NCBI GenBank assembly: GCA_026936325.1
Contig: JAPTHN010000011.1
Location: 34,320,629 to 34,384,628 of the forward strand
Source: Platynereis dumerilii
Taxonomy: Eukaryota; Annelida; Polychaeta; Phyllodocida; Nereididae
Length of the DNA stretch: 64,000 bases
Reading direction: 5' to 3'
Part shown: positions 32,586 to 44,571 of the stretch, in pieces
Numbering within the stretch: the first letter of the stretch is position 1
How the letters are laid out: the number at the start of each line of letters is the position of its first letter
Position numbers and translations under genes: made by a program
Notes under the pieces: generated by a model
What the model saw: the letters and a program-made list of their open reading frames with translations, nothing else
What the model was told of the DNA's origin: nothing
Databases searched by the model: none

Positions 32586-35500
32586 TTATTTTCCTGATAT
32601 TTTGTAGTATGTCTGTGTTTGGTGCAAAAATGTGATTATGTTTTCTGGTTTGTCTACAAGAAGTCGAAGTGGATTTGTTGGGAGAAGTGCATTTCTTTGT
32701 GTTTGAAAAACTCTACAATCCTTTATAATGTGTTTCACTGTGAGGGGGCATTGGCATACCTCACAAATCGGGGCTGGGTCGCCCAGTAGAAGATGGGAAT
32801 GAGTAAGTCTTGAATGTCCAATAAGACACCTGTGAATCACAACTTGGTCTCTCCGTGTTCTGGAGGTAATTTGTTGTACATCCCTGATTCTAGGAAAGAT
32901 TACTCTGAGCTTATTATTCTCACATGCGTTCCACATAACTTGCCATCCGGATTTTATATAATCGTTGATAGTTGGACGGAGGTCCGTGTACGGAATAGTA
33001 TCAACATTAGGATCTTTGGAAAGAGCATTTTTCGCCATAAGATCAGCTTTTTCGTTTCCAACAATTCCCACATGACCTGGAATCCAGCAGAAAACAATTT
33101 CTTTGTTGTCTAATCCAGACAGGAGCATGAGTATGTCTTGTAATATGGGATGATCTAACCTCTTGCTGGCAAGAGCTTGGATTGCCGATTTGGAGTCGGA
33201 ACAAATTACAAATTTGTCTTTTTCAGACATTCCAGCCAGCCATACGGCTTTGTAGATTGCTAAAAGCTCAGCAGTGTATACTGAGCTTTCATTTGGAATG
33301 CGCTCACTGTGCAGGTTTGTTTTGCAGGAAGTAACAGCATAAGCCGTTCGGTTTCCATCCTTTGAGCCATCTGTATATAAGAATTTGTAATCTTGATATA
33401 TTAACTTCATATCATGAAATCTTCGTTTGTACTCAACTGGGTCTGTTTGTGCCTTTTTCAATTTTTCTAGTTCCATATTGACGGTTAGAGTCTTTATTTT
33501 CCACTGCGGTATTTGTGATATTTTATGTTCCGCAATCAGGAAGGTATCTATTCCTGCAGCTTCTAGATGTGGTTTCATCCTCAATCCTAGTGGCCGAATA
33601 GCAGTTGGACGTCTGTCATATCGCTCTGTAAAGTTAGGATGAAAGACAGTTGGATACGCTGGATTAGAGGGGTTTGCAGCCAGTTTGACAGTGTACTGGA
33701 GAGAAAGTTTTAGTCTTCGGAGTGATAAAGGAGGCTCCTTTGCCAGGACATACAGGCTCTCCACCGGAGATGTCCTGAATGCTCCAAGACTCAAACGGAG
33801 TCCCTGGTTGTGTACAGTATTCAGGGATCGAAGATATGATGGTCTTGCTGAGCCATATACAATGCAGCCATAGTCGAGACATGCCCGAGTTACTGCACGA
33901 TAAAGCCTGAGAAGAACAGTGGTGTCACCACCCCAGCTAATTTTTCCCACTACTTTCAAGATGTTCAACGACTGAAGGCATTTTACCTTAAGTGTCGTGA
34001 TGTGGGGAATGAAGGACAGTTTTGAGTCAAATGTAAGACCAAGAAATTTAGTAGAATTGACCACTTTGATGGCACAATTGTCGATTCTAAGCGATGGATC
34101 AGGATGGGGAGTTCTCAGATGACAGAAGTGCATGCATACTGTTTTCGACTTAGAGAATTTAAAACCATTTTCTTGAGACCATTTGTGAAGCTTATTTAGA
34201 TTTTGTTGGAGCTGTCTTTCAATAGTTGACATCTGCTGGGATTTTAGTGCAATAAGAAAGTCATCGACATAGAGTGAACACATGACATTTTCACGAATAG
34301 CTTTGGCAATACTGTTAATTTTTATGTTAAAACAAGTGGGAGATCAAATTCTCCCCTGAGGGACACCCATTTCTTGGGGATATTCACTTGAAAGTGTTGA
34401 CCCCACTCTGACTCTAAACCATCGATCTTCTAAAAAGGATCCAATAAAGTGAGGGAGTCTTCCTCTCAGTCCAAATTCAAATAAGTCTTTCATAATGCCA
34501 AATTTCCAGGTGGTGTCATACGCTTTTTCTAAATCAAAGAACACAGCTACAACATGTTCCCTTGTTATAAGAGCATCCCTTATGTACGTCTCTAATCTGA
34601 CTAGATGGTCCACTGTGCTCCTTTGTTTCCTAAAACCACACTGAAATTCCGAAATGGAGTCATTTGACTCAAGGTACCAGACAAGTCTTTCGTTAACAAT
34701 CCTTTCCATAGTCTTGCAAAGACAGCTGGTCAGGGCAATGGGCCTGTAATTAGTAGGGTCAGTATGATCCTTATTTGGCTTAGGGATTGGGATTATTGTA
34801 GCTACTCTCCAGGAGTTAGGAAAGGTTCCATAGTTCCAAATTTTATTAAAGACATCTAGAAGGACTTCAAGAGACGGAGGAGGAAGATGTTTCAAAAGTT
34901 GGTAATGAATTTCATCCGGTCCAACTGCTGAATCTGTAGCTTTTTGTAGAGCTTTCTGAAGCTCTTCAAGAGTGAGAGGACTATTATATTCTTCATGATC
35001 GTTTGAACGAATATTCAAGACTAGACGTTCTGCCTGAGCCTTAAAGTGTTGGAACTCAGGAGTGTAGTTTTCCGAAGAAGAATTGAAAGAAAACTTTTCA
35101 GCAAGCTTATTGGATATTTCATCTGACGATGTATGTTCTTCTCCATCAACTATGAGATGGCTTATTTGGGATGTGGACATTTTGCCTTGGATCTTTTTTA
35201 TCATTTCCCAAACTTTAGAAGGTGGTGTTCTTTCATTAAGTTGGGAGATATAGTTATGCCATGAAGCCCTCTTTTTTTGTCTGATCAATCTTCTAGTTTT
35301 GGCTCTTTCGATTCGAAAATTTTCTAGGTTGGCTAGAGTTGGATTGGTGTTGTATGTTCGAAGAGCTTTCTTCCTGTTTTTGATGGCTTCCTTTACCTCC
35401 AAGTCATACCAAGGTCTTACTTTTTTTTAATACACCCGCTTTTGTTTTAGGGATTGATAAATTGGCAATGGCAGTTATATCTTCAGTAAGTTGTTCTATG

Positions 35501-36276
35501 GGGTACTCATTATTCCTATATGAATATGATTTTATACGATCAGCTGCTAGTTGCTCATAGAGTCCCCAGTCAGCCTTTTCCAGTCTCCATCTAGGATGAT
35601 TTGTTACTTGGGAGCCTGTAGTGCTCTCAAGGATAACAGGGAAATGGTCACTTCCATGAGTATCATCCAAGACATACCAGGTATAGTCTAAGAAGAGTGA
35701 AGGGTCAGATATACTGAGGTCAATGGAACTGTAAGTTCCATGGCCAGGGTGGAGATATGTGTAAGAGCCATCATTGAAAATGCAGAGATCATTGGAGGAG
35801 ATAAATTCCTCTATAACCAGTCCCTTATTATTAGTCTGAGAGCTTCCCCATAATGGGTGATGACTGTTAAAGTCCCCGAGTATAAGACATGGAAGTGGGA
35901 GTTGTTCGTAAAGTTCATTCAATTCGTGGTTTGTTAGATGATGACTTGGTGGTACATATATAGAACAGATGGTGAATGTTTTATGTGCAGTTTTGCGTAC
36001 TGCAACTGCCTGGAGGTTGGTATCGATATTTAAAGAAGAATGAATGATATCTTGTCTTACCATGATAGAGGATCCACCACTGGCTCTATCATTAGTTATA
36101 TTTCCGTAGGAGTTGTATAAGTTATAATTTCTAAATCTGGAACCGTCTGTCGGCTTCAGATATGTCTCCTGTAGACAGAAGACTGCAGGATGAAGGTCTG
36201 AGACCAAGATGTCAAGTTCATCAAAATTGGCTCTAAAGCCCCGACAATTCCATTGAATTATTTTTCCCGGGGTCAT
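32586..36276 (-). pseudogene. LINE ORF2: AP endonuclease, RT, RNase H
   Basis: Starts ATG 36276 (MTPGKIIQWNCRGF). Endonuclease motifs are CLQETYL, LILGDFNSHHPLWG and SDHFPVI. RT motif A is FFDLEKAYDTTW, motif B GVPQG, motif C CSLYVDDF. RNase H has YTDGSK, AELLAIYKA, CSDSKSAI and PGHVGIVGNEKAD, so all four acidic/His positions are visible. The C-terminus has CEVCQCPLTVKHIIKDC. Two lesions: one extra base in an A8 run at 35422-35429 shifts the frame between endonuclease and RT, and an in-frame TGA follows GVPQGRI (about 34341-34343). Otherwise open for about 1230 codons. The homopolymer shift could be a sequencing error. It nicks the target DNA and reverse-transcribes its own RNA (known for the family). 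Confidence 0.92.
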
Positions 36277-36286
36277 TTTTTGTTGA

Positions 36287-37852
36287 TTACTTCGGTGCTT
36301 TTCTGTCTACTGTCTTGTTAAGGGGTTGTTTCCAACTTCTCTGTGTTGAAGTTGGTATTGATGAAGGTTTTTTCTTAACAGGAGATTGAGATTTTGGTGA
36401 AGGAGACGGTGGCTGCAAACTGTTGTTTGAAGCCACTCTTTTCCTCCTGGGCGGCCTCTTCGGAAGAGTGGCCGAGCCACTTTGAGAAGAAATCTGTTGC
36501 TGTTGCTCTTTTTCCTGAGGAACTTGTAGAGCATCTTGTTCTGCAGTCGGATTCTGTTCAACCATTGACTGCTGGTTAGTTAAGGAAGAATTCTTGTCTT
36601 GTCCAGTTTCATTTGCATTACTTCGATTTAAGTAATTTCTGTTCAGTGAGATCTTCTTTCTTGGGGTGAGATGGAGAACTGGTGCTGGGTAATCAATGTC
36701 ATTTGTATCTGTAATGTCTGCTGAAGGAAAGGTTGTTTGGTTAGCCGTGGGTGTCAAGGTCAAGTCAGTTTGTGTGCCGATCTCGGAAACTGACTTTGTG
36801 GCGGATGCATATGTTTTAGCGGTGTTGTTATTTTGCTGCATTTTCCTGGCTTCAGGGAAAGAGACGTTGTAAGTAGCTTTGATTCTCAAGACTTCTTGTT
36901 CTTTTCTCCAGGTAGAACAGTTGCGATCATAGGTTGGGTGATTGCCATGGCAGTTTGCACATTTAGATGGTTCGGTACAGGGACTGTCATGGCTGCTGGT
37001 GTGATCTCTTGATGAGCATTTTGCACACACAGCAGATCTTGTACAAATTCTGCCATGATGGCCGAACTGCTGGCAGTTGAAGCAACGCATTGGGTTGGGG
37101 ATATACGGTGTGACTGGGCATACCTCCCAACCCATTTCGAGGAGAGAGGGGAGTTTGTTGCCAGCAAATGTAATGATGAGGGTGGCTGTCGGCTCACCCC
37201 TTTTAAAAATTCTCTGAACTGCTATAACTCCTCTCGGGGCGAGGTACTCTTTAACTTCCTGTTCTTCACAAGTTATGTTGTCTTGCGAATGGATCACTCC
37301 TTTACAAGAGTTCAGAGATCGATGTGGAGTAACCTCGATGGGGTAGCCACAAAGGGTATTTGCTTGCAGGAGGCTGCGTGACTGTGACTGTCTTTCAACC
37401 TCAATCAACAAGTCTCCTGATCTCAATTTCTTGATACGTTTGGGCTCGCCGCATATGCCGTTGATGCCCTTAGTAATGCCAATGGCATGCAAGCGTTTGA
37501 AAGAAGGATGTTCACCTACAATGACCAAGAAACTTGGCCAATAGGTCGATGTATGTTGGAATGTGTCATCTTCTGACTCAGAGTTTTGTCTTCTTCCTTT
37601 GTCTCGTTCACTTTCAGAGGAGTCTGAGGACATGTGCTTTGTACGCTTCTGTGTATTTATTCTTTCAAGATCTAAATAGTCTCCCAAGGTGGGAAACTCT
37701 TTGTGTGAATGATTACCATTAGAAAATTTGTCAGAGCCATCAGGCTGGTAAACCCCTGTGGAACGCGTGCCTTGGTAAGCCGGGGGGGCACGATCCGGCG
37801 TTGAATGAATGTTAGATGAAGCCATAGGAGATTCTTTTGTTTCATCCCCCAT
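36287..37852 (-). CDS. LINE ORF1, gag-like nucleic-acid-binding protein
   Basis: 521 codons from the ATG at 37852 (an in-frame GTG lies 9 nt upstream; eukaryotic initiation favours the ATG). In order: a Ser/Asp/Glu-rich N-terminus (to about 105), a gag-like domain (WPSFLVIVGEHPSFKRLHAI, GDLLIEVERQSQ), a second one (about 180-250), three zinc knuckles at about 257-312 (CFNCQQFGHHGRIC, CAKCSSRDHTSSHDSPC, CANCHGNHPTYDRNC), FPEARKMQ, then a Pro/Ser/Lys/Gln-rich tail (QQQQQISSQSG, RPPRRKR). ORF1 proteins coat the LINE RNA. ORF2 starts 10 nt after this stop. The frame is fully open. Confidence 0.9.
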   Translation of the reverse strand: MGDETKESPMASSNIHSTPDRAPPAYQGTRSTGVYQPDGSDKFSNGNHSHKEFPTLGDYLDLERINTQKRTKHMSSDSSESERDKGRRQNSESEDDTFQHTSTYWPSFLVIVGEHPSFKRLHAIGITKGINGICGEPKRIKKLRSGDLLIEVERQSQSRSLLQANTLCGYPIEVTPHRSLNSCKGVIHSQDNITCEEQEVKEYLAPRGVIAVQRIFKRGEPTATLIITFAGNKLPSLLEMGWEVCPVTPYIPNPMRCFNCQQFGHHGRICTRSAVCAKCSSRDHTSSHDSPCTEPSKCANCHGNHPTYDRNCSTWRKEQEVLRIKATYNVSFPEARKMQQNNNTAKTYASATKSVSEIGTQTDLTLTPTANQTTFPSADITDTNDIDYPAPVLHLTPRKKISLNRNYLNRSNANETGQDKNSSLTNQQSMVEQNPTAEQDALQVPQEKEQQQQISSQSGSATLPKRPPRRKRVASNNSLQPPSPSPKSQSPVKKKPSSIPTSTQRSWKQPLNKTVDRKAPK

Positions 37853-38358
37853 GCTCCCCACCCACCTCGGAGTCCAACAGGGGGAGACTAATATGAGTAG
37901 GGCTGAGCCCAGTACCCTAGCCCCAGGGATACATGGAGGATATACTCTTGAAAGGTCTGTTTAGTAATACTGCTGCAATCATAGAAACATGGCCAGCATG
38001 TACACTTTGCTCGAACCTTCCTTGATTGACCCATCAGCCATGGCCAAATAGGACAATAGTCCTATTGGCAACATGACAAGCCGATTGACTGGACCGGGCC
38101 AATCCAGCCTCCCGTCTAGGAGAAATCCAGGCCAAAGTAGTTTATTGTATGGAAGGGACCTGGTTAGTCCCATCCAACTCAACTACCAGGACCCCTTCAT
38201 CCTCCGACACGGGTCGCAACCCACGGCAAACAGGTTGCCCCATTTCCGTCGGGGAGACGTGTGCTTGCGCACTGTCTTGTGTTGGCCACTAAGGATACAG
38301 GATTTCACCTTAAGTGTTACCACCCACCGCCGCGAGGAGGCCCGAGACCTGCGGGGGC
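37853..38358 (-). promoter_or_regulatory. LINE 5' UTR, probable internal promoter region
   Basis: 506-bp leader between the 5' terminus (GCCCCCGCAGGTCTCGGGCC) and the ORF1 ATG. It closely resembles the half-LINE leader at 61778-62301, including long identical blocks such as CCAATCCAGCCTCCCGTCTA (38100-38119). LINE leaders of this kind usually hold the internal promoter; that role is inferred here. Confidence 0.6.
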
Positions 38359-38373
38359 GGTAAAATGCAATGT

Positions 38374-39540
38374 ACCTAACCAAAAGAAAGTGAAGGGACA
38401 GTACACTCTGCATTGTATTAATCTCCTCCATAGAACATGTCATTGTGTGTTTTTCCAAGCATATCCAACATTGTGGAACAGTTTGCCACACCTTCTTGCT
38501 AAAGAACTGTTTTGAGCCATCCAACGGAGCTAAAGTATACAAGTGGCTCTCACAACTCACGAAGGATCACTGAAAATACAGTAATAGGGTATCCCATGTT
38601 CTTTTATGAAATGGTTTGTTCAGTTGCAAGTTTCACGGTACTACTGACCAATAGCAGGCTGGTTCAAAAATGTGTTGATGACCCTGAGATATTTTGAAAT
38701 TATTTGCAAAAGCTAATTTGCTGTATATAATATATAGAGCTACTGGAGGGTTCTTATATTCATATTAGATTAAGACTGCTAAGAAAATCAGGAACCATTT
38801 GTACTACATAGTACATACACCTCAAAAATTCTCTTGTGGTTCTTTAGAAGTTTTTGTGTTATTGGACGAGATACCGTTACATGCTCCTATGAGCAAGTAG
38901 ACTCAGGACCAAAGCCATGTTATTTCGACAAGATGAGGGATGCACCTGGTTTTTTTTTTCATCCAAATTGTGAAAACAGATGAGGCTCTTGAAACGTTGG
39001 GCATTATATTATAACCAATCAAGGAGGGGCATACAACCTAGCAGGACTGATAACAGGGACAATATCTTTCCTCTAATCTCTCAAGTATATCACTATGGTC
39101 TGCAGATGGTCCAAAATTACACATAAGAAAATTAAAATATAGGCTTACCACACCATTTGTGGATCATACCATTCTAATTGTTCAATGTAATTTTAGACAA
39201 TTCTTGGTCAATCAAACTGTAGTTTTGAGTTTTGGGCAGTGCAGCCTGTGAGTTTATAATGTTATCCTGATGCCAATATGAAGTCACTCAACTGTTATCG
39301 AATGTCAAGGATTCATCCTAAATCTCTCTGTTACTCGGCTTATCCGTTTCTTGCTTTGAAAATGACACTTTGAGAACTAACTAAATACGAAGAACTGAAG
39401 AGGGTCGTTGGATGAGTGAAAACCACGTGACACTTATTTTGATATACATTGGATCATCTGAGAAATCTGTAGTTTTTCATAGAAATTTAACAGTACATAT
39501 GAGAAAATTGACATTTTGATAAATCTATTTAGTGTTTGAC
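38374..39540. other. No gene; interior of the long-inverted-repeat element
   Basis: AT-rich interior right of the LINE insertion. No recognisable frame. Confidence 0.5.
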
Positions 39541-40408
39541 TCTGTTCCAAAAACATTCTTTACTGTGCATAAGAGGCTGGGGCCATGTGAGACAACAAAT
39601 GTGTGAGCAATATTTGCCAAACATGTGAGACATTAAATATATGTCAGTTGTCTTATCCTACCTTGTTTATGCTTTTGTTATTTTATCCAGTATAAGTTCT
39701 TTCTGAAGACAAATAGGATTGAATCGCATATCTATTGGTACAAACACCTGTATAAAAATGTATTCATTCATATATATAATACATTTGAATTGATTCTTTG
39801 AGCTTCTAATCACCTCCAATTGACGAAAACAGCTCAAAAATGGATTTCTTATGTAGGAATTAGCCGAAATAGAAGGGTCACTTTTGCTTGTATATGCAAT
39901 ACTAAGAATGTTGTGATGCCCGATCTACAACTCGGCCATCTTGGAGGCCATCTTGAATTTCCCAGAATGCTTGAGGATATAACACTGTCATCCAACATAT
40001 ATGTTTCTGGGATTGTTTAAGGAAGTGGAATCAACTGTTACAAAGACTTCATCAACATTTCCCATAACTCTTCGGTGAATTTAACTTTTTTCGATTTATG
40101 ACACAAATTGCACTCTATGACCATTAGGTCACCCCCAATTGCCAAAATAACCCCAGAAATGGATTCCCTACACCAGATTTGACTGAAAAAGAGGTATCAC
40201 ATTTGATTCTAGGTCAAAGAGTTTTGAAGTTGTCCCATTCCAAGCAATTTTGGATGCCTCGGCGGCCATCTTGGATTTCTCAATTTCCCTAAGGGTACCA
40301 TGTTTTCTAGGGGGTCTCAGGACATGGATTCCATTGAGAAAAAAACTTTATCGATCGGTGCAGGGTGTACCCCTCTGGCTGCCAGACTACTTGGGAGGGG
40401 GCACTCTG

Positions 40409-40990
40409 CCAAAAAGCTGCCAATTAATCCTTATGTTTGCATATTCACGCCAGGACCTGTGGTAACTAACAAATCAATACAGGATTAAAGTAATTCTTTG
40501 TAGTTTTACACTGAAAGAGACAGCCAACAAAACTGCAAAGAGTTCGCAAAATGTTTGAACTTGACAGCTCCATATCAATTTTTAATTTAATATTTCTTGT
40601 ACACATTACATATATATATATAAACTTTTAATAACAAACAGAAATATCAAATACAGATACACGTGTCAATCGAGAATTGAAAATCGAAAAATCGAAAAAT
40701 TCAAATCAACATCTACAGTATTCTATGTTACCAAACATAATCTAGTGTCATATCATAATAAATGACAGGTTTCGCAGTTCGTGTAAAATTGTCTTTCATA
40801 GTTCATGAAATATGCACATTGGTCCCAGTTCCATATGTGTTAGTGCACAAAAGTCAATAAAAGCAAAGTGAGGATATATATCTCGACATAGACAGCAGCA
40901 CCGGTGAAAGTAAAGTGCAAGGAGGCACAGAAGTTTTAGATTTTATTCACATTATTTTATTGAGAAATGACCCACAGCATGTATTATGTC
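40409..40990. other. No gene; probable 3' UTR of the next LINE at its right
   Basis: AT-rich, includes TCGAAAAATCGAAAAAT (about 40685) and a TATATATATA run near 40614. The right part probably belongs to the 3' UTR of the minus-strand LINE at 41113-42357. Confidence 0.4.
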
Positions 40991-42357
40991 AGGGCTTTTA
41001 TTTGACATGAGTATTTTAAACTGTTGTATGCTATCAAGATCACAGAAATTAGGGATTATGCTGCTTGCTTTATTTACATGTTCTATTCTCTGAGCAGTGT
41101 TATTGTTGCACACTAAAAGCAATGTATTTCATCTTCAATGTCACCTGTGTCACATTTGTCACATTTTCTAAGCTCTATCGGGGTCTTGGGTATATTATGT
41201 CTTCCTGTCTCAATTTTTAGATTGTGAGAACTTAATCTAAATCTTGCAATATTAGTGTATGTTTTCTTTGGGAGATTCAAATTTAGATACGGTTCCAGGC
41301 AGTAGCTTGTCTTAAAGAGTTTATATGTGCGAAGTTTAGGAAGCTTTTCAGAGTCAGTGAGTTCATTAAGAATTCTGTTCTGTTCTTTTACGTATAGTTT
41401 TAGTTTCACTTCCTTTAATACTGAAATGGGATCAGCAGTAAGCCAATTTGAGATGTCAGCTTCTGTCATAGTTTTCTCTACCTTACTGTACCAGTTATTC
41501 TGACCTGTGTTATGTACATCTTCCTGAATTTTAAGACATTTACTAAGGACATCACGACTTCGGGGATCTTTTAATTTGGCCCAATAGGTTATTGTGCTAA
41601 GTTGTTGCCTCAATCGAAAGGGGAATCTACCTGTTTCTGCATACACTGCTAATGTCGGCGTTTGTCGTCTAACATTAAGTACATGTTTTAGGTAACCAAT
41701 CTGAACTTTCTCGATTTTAGAAATCTCCAAAGTACCCAACCAAAAGGTGCTATTGTATTCCAGTATAGGAAGGACATAGCTATCAAACATTTTAATTGCA
41801 AGTGATGGGGGTATATGACCAAGAGAGGGTTTTATCCGTCCATGTAGAGCAAAAAGAGCCTTTTGGGCCTGGGGTGCTATGTAATCTGGCATCTCTTTAT
41901 GTATCTTTTTATTGTTACTAATTGTATGAGCCAAATATTTAAATTTTTCTACATTTTCAATGGCTTTATTATCATATAAGAAATTAGCGTGGGTTTTGGA
42001 TCCGATTTGCATTACTTTGGTTTTAGAGATATTAACAATAAGGTGCCACTTGGCACAGAACATGTGTAGAGAGTCAATGCTATTTTGCAGACCCTCTACA
42101 GATTCAGATATGAGAACTATGTCATCCGCATAGAGAAGGTGTGTAAATACTGTACTACTTATCTCTATTCCATCTGTTTCACTTAAATATAGTGGTAGAT
42201 CAGAGAGGAATTCGTTAAACAATTTAGGGCTCAGGATGCCACCCTGAAGGACACCATAGATACTGTCTATTGGGGCACTTAGTTTGCCCAATTGATGTAC
42301 TTTAGCTTCGGCCTTTTCAAACATACTCATGATGATCTTAAGCATATTCGTACTCAT
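40991..42357 (-). pseudogene. 5'-truncated CR1-like LINE, RT and C-terminus
   Basis: A 414-codon frame from 42357 to 41113. It begins inside RT: APIDSIYGVLQGGILSPKLF (motif B), VFTHLLYADDIVLISESV (motif C, YADD), KWHLIVNISKTKVMQIGS, KFKYLAHTISNNKKIHKEMP, then the thumb and a C-terminal cysteine cluster KCDKCDTGDIEDEIHCF. An in-frame stop follows at 41113, after which the same frame continues LLVCNNNTAQRIEHVNKASS. The N-terminal RT, endonuclease and ORF1 are missing: a classic 5' truncation near 42360. No target duplication resolved. Confidence 0.85.
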
Positions 42358-42585
42358 TTTTTGTTTAAGAAGTTTATAGTTTATTACATTTACATCTCAA
42401 TGCGTGTACAACAATCAACCATCACATTTATAAATAAATAACTTAAATAAATATCAATGATAAAAATCCAATTCAGAAGAGAAGCATGTTCGTAAACAAC
42501 TGTGATTACCTATCCCATGGAACATGCAAGGTTGAATTTAAGGTACTTTTAGTGTCACCAAATGAACAGCCCCCCCCCCGCCAAC

Positions 42586-43366
42586 TTATTATCCTTCCAA
42601 AAAGTATGTAGAATTTGAAAAATCTTGCAAAGTTGGTATGTGACCTCACACTGTTGGAACATGGTGATTGGCTGTGGTGAGGAGTGTGATGCAGTGTTGG
42701 CATATGATGTAGTGTGGAGAATAGCCATATATGGTATGTGACATGGTATGAATGTTTTATCAAGCATAGCTGAGTAAAAGAAGAAGATTACAAACTGTGA
42801 AAGTCAATAAATAACTGTTACTCATGCCACTCATAAACTGTCTAATCTGAATGTTGTTTACAGTTTGTTGCCCGTGGCACAGCCAGGGTGTCCCAAGAAG
42901 GGGATACACAGTTGCACATTTTTTGTTGGATGGATTCACCCTTACGTATTATATATTTTTGAAACTCTGATCATTATTTTTGTATACCCTTGGTTCAGGG
43001 TTGAGGGGCAAGCCCCTTACCTCATGCCCAAAATTATCATGGAAGAGACAGGAAATGCAGAGCACTGCATTTTCACCAAATGTCATTCCCCCCCAGGCCA
43101 TTTCTACATTGTAGATACGCCCCTGCTGGTCACACCTTTCAGTGTTTCATTTCTACACACATGGCTTGAAGTCATATGCTGGTATACTACCTCACAGATT
43201 TGATATGACATTCTATGCAGAGTGAGCCACGATTGGCTGAACAACCTGTGACCTCACATGGAACACCTGATTTTCAATGCTAACCTATGGGAACTGCCAT
43301 ATGATGTCACACTTCAACATTACAAGAAAAAAATCACTTTCTACATACTTTTTGGAAGGATAATAA
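42586..43366. mobile_element. 0.78-kb inverted-repeat element
   Basis: TTATTATCCTTCCAAAAAGT at the left and its exact inverse (ACTTTTTGGAAGGATAATAA) at the right; at least 28 bp are perfect. TGATTGGCTG-type words and CACACT/AGTGTG words recur inside. No transposase. Confidence 0.75.
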
Positions 43367-43497
43367 CACCAAGATTTTCGCAGTAGTGTGATTGGCTAAT
43401 CTGGCCATGACATAATTGCAAAGCATTGATGAAGTTGTCTTCATGAAATGCTATTCACCTATGACTTTCGATTCTCCAGCTGCATACTGAAGCTTTT

Positions 43498-43753
43498 CAG
43501 GATAAGGGAACTAAGGCGGCTACTAAGAATGTCCCCTCAAAAGCTTATGTTATGATCTCTGTAATGCTAAACATAATAATCACACTGCAGGTTTGTTCAA
43601 GCCGAACATATGTTTGCACACATATTCAATAAGATTATTAAAAAGATTCACATAAAACGGTTCGATTATACCCCCTCTTAATGACCTCCACTAAGCCTTA
43701 CTGGACCTAAGTTCTTAGTAGCCAGCTAAGTTCCCTTATCCTGAAAAACTTCA
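43498..43753. mobile_element. 256-bp MITE
   Basis: TGAAGCTTTTCAGGATAAGG and (inverse) TGAAGTTTTTCAGGATAAGG are the termini. The similarity continues through GGAACT and TACTAAGAA for about 42 bp. No ORF. Confidence 0.75.
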
Positions 43754-44035
43754 ATAGGTCCACACTATGAAAAAAAAAAGAGTTCTTCAGAGCAATTACG
43801 AGAGTTGCAATTGTCACGCTTGATGTCATATATGATGAATAAATGCTTATAAAATCAAAATATATATTTTGTTTTTAATTCTGTGAAAACCCAATATCTT
43901 GTACAAAAAAAAAACAAGCAATGCAGGCCTCTCATTGGGCTGTGCAAACTCACAAGATGCCATTATTAGATGGTTGCAACAATTCAACTGATAAGACAGC
44001 CTGTCTCTTCAGGAAGTCAGGACTGTGGTTGGGAG

Positions 44036-44110
44036 GTGTGTGTGTGTTTGGGTTAACACCTCTGCAGCACCTTTCTGGGCCATATTGAGGCTGACTGCGA
44101 GTTTTCGGAG
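44036..44110 (-). repeat. I-type LINE 3'-tail fragment
   Basis: (GT)n then TTAACACCTCTGCAGCACCT, GGGCCATATTGAGGC: the same tail as the full-length LINE at 32500-32570, diverged. Target duplication not clear. Confidence 0.65.
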
Positions 44111-44555
44111 AAGTGCTTGGAGCTTCATATATATTATTTCTGTTGAGGTTGGGGGGGAGGGGGGGTTTAAGGCAGGGTAGAGACCATAAAATTGGTGAAT
44201 ATTATATTCTTATGACTCAAAATACCACACCTGAAGTGGATGTGATTATATTCCAACATTTTTATTTCTTAAGCACATTATGCCCCCTCGAAATGAATGC
44301 CCGAGGATATCTTCTGTGCCGGATTCTAACAACACTTAACACAGGTTATCCTAAAGTGATAAGTCATTTTACTGATGTTGTGTCAGATAGCTAGTTTTAA
44401 TCAACTGAGCTGGTGTTATAGCATGACAAAAAATTTTAGTTTTTTGAACATAATAATATGAGTTAAGTTAACAAGATTAGGATAACCTGTGTAAAGCGGT
44501 GATACAATCCGGTACTGGTGTTGATTGTTTGCCACACACTGCAACACTGGTGATG
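44111..44555. other. No gene recognised
   Basis: Contains a G-rich run (about 44149-44166). Nothing else to call. Confidence 0.5.
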
Positions 44556-44571
44556 TATACAGCGGCAAGAT

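Larger units (their letters stand above)
32500..38358 (-). mobile_element. Full-length I/nimbus-type LINE, nearly intact
   Basis: A 5.86-kb element bounded by a perfect 15-bp target duplication GGTAAAATGCAATGT (32485-32499 and 38359-38373). From its 5' end (38358): a ~500-bp 5' UTR, ORF1 (zinc knuckles), ORF2 (endonuclease, RT, RNase H, terminal CCHC), a short 3' UTR and a (GTGT)n-type tail at 32500-32516. RNase H in ORF2 and a short simple-repeat tail place it in the I superfamily (I/nimbus/ingi). A perfect duplication and only two ORF2 lesions suggest a young insertion. Confidence 0.93.
31406..40408. mobile_element. DNA element with ~1-kb inverted repeats, split by a LINE
   Basis: The left arm (about 31406-32470) and right arm (about 39540-40408) are inverted copies. 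They share AGTCTGGCAGCC, CTGCACCGATCGATAAAGTT, CCAAGATGGCCGCCGAGGCA, TTATGGGAAATGTTGA and GACACTGTTATATCCTCAAG, in mirrored order. The ends read CAGAGTG and CACTCTG. The full-length LINE (32500-38358) lies at the inner edge of the left arm. 38374-39540 is the remaining interior, with no gene. Without the LINE the element is about 3.1 kb. No clear target duplication or transposase. Confidence 0.7.

Noticed and set aside
35404-35430. Programmed frameshift in ORF2 of the full-length LINE at the A8 run
   Set aside because: Slippery A runs can shift frames, but the site lies between endonuclease and RT of what should be one protein. A simple indel or sequencing error is the better explanation.
36394-37381. 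Plus-strand open frames across LINE ORF1
   Set aside because: Shadows of the minus-strand ORF1; no domains.
44021-44160. Target duplication around the LINE tail at 44036
   Set aside because: GGTTGGGAGG and GGTTGGGGGG look alike but sit in G-rich low-complexity sequence and are not convincing.
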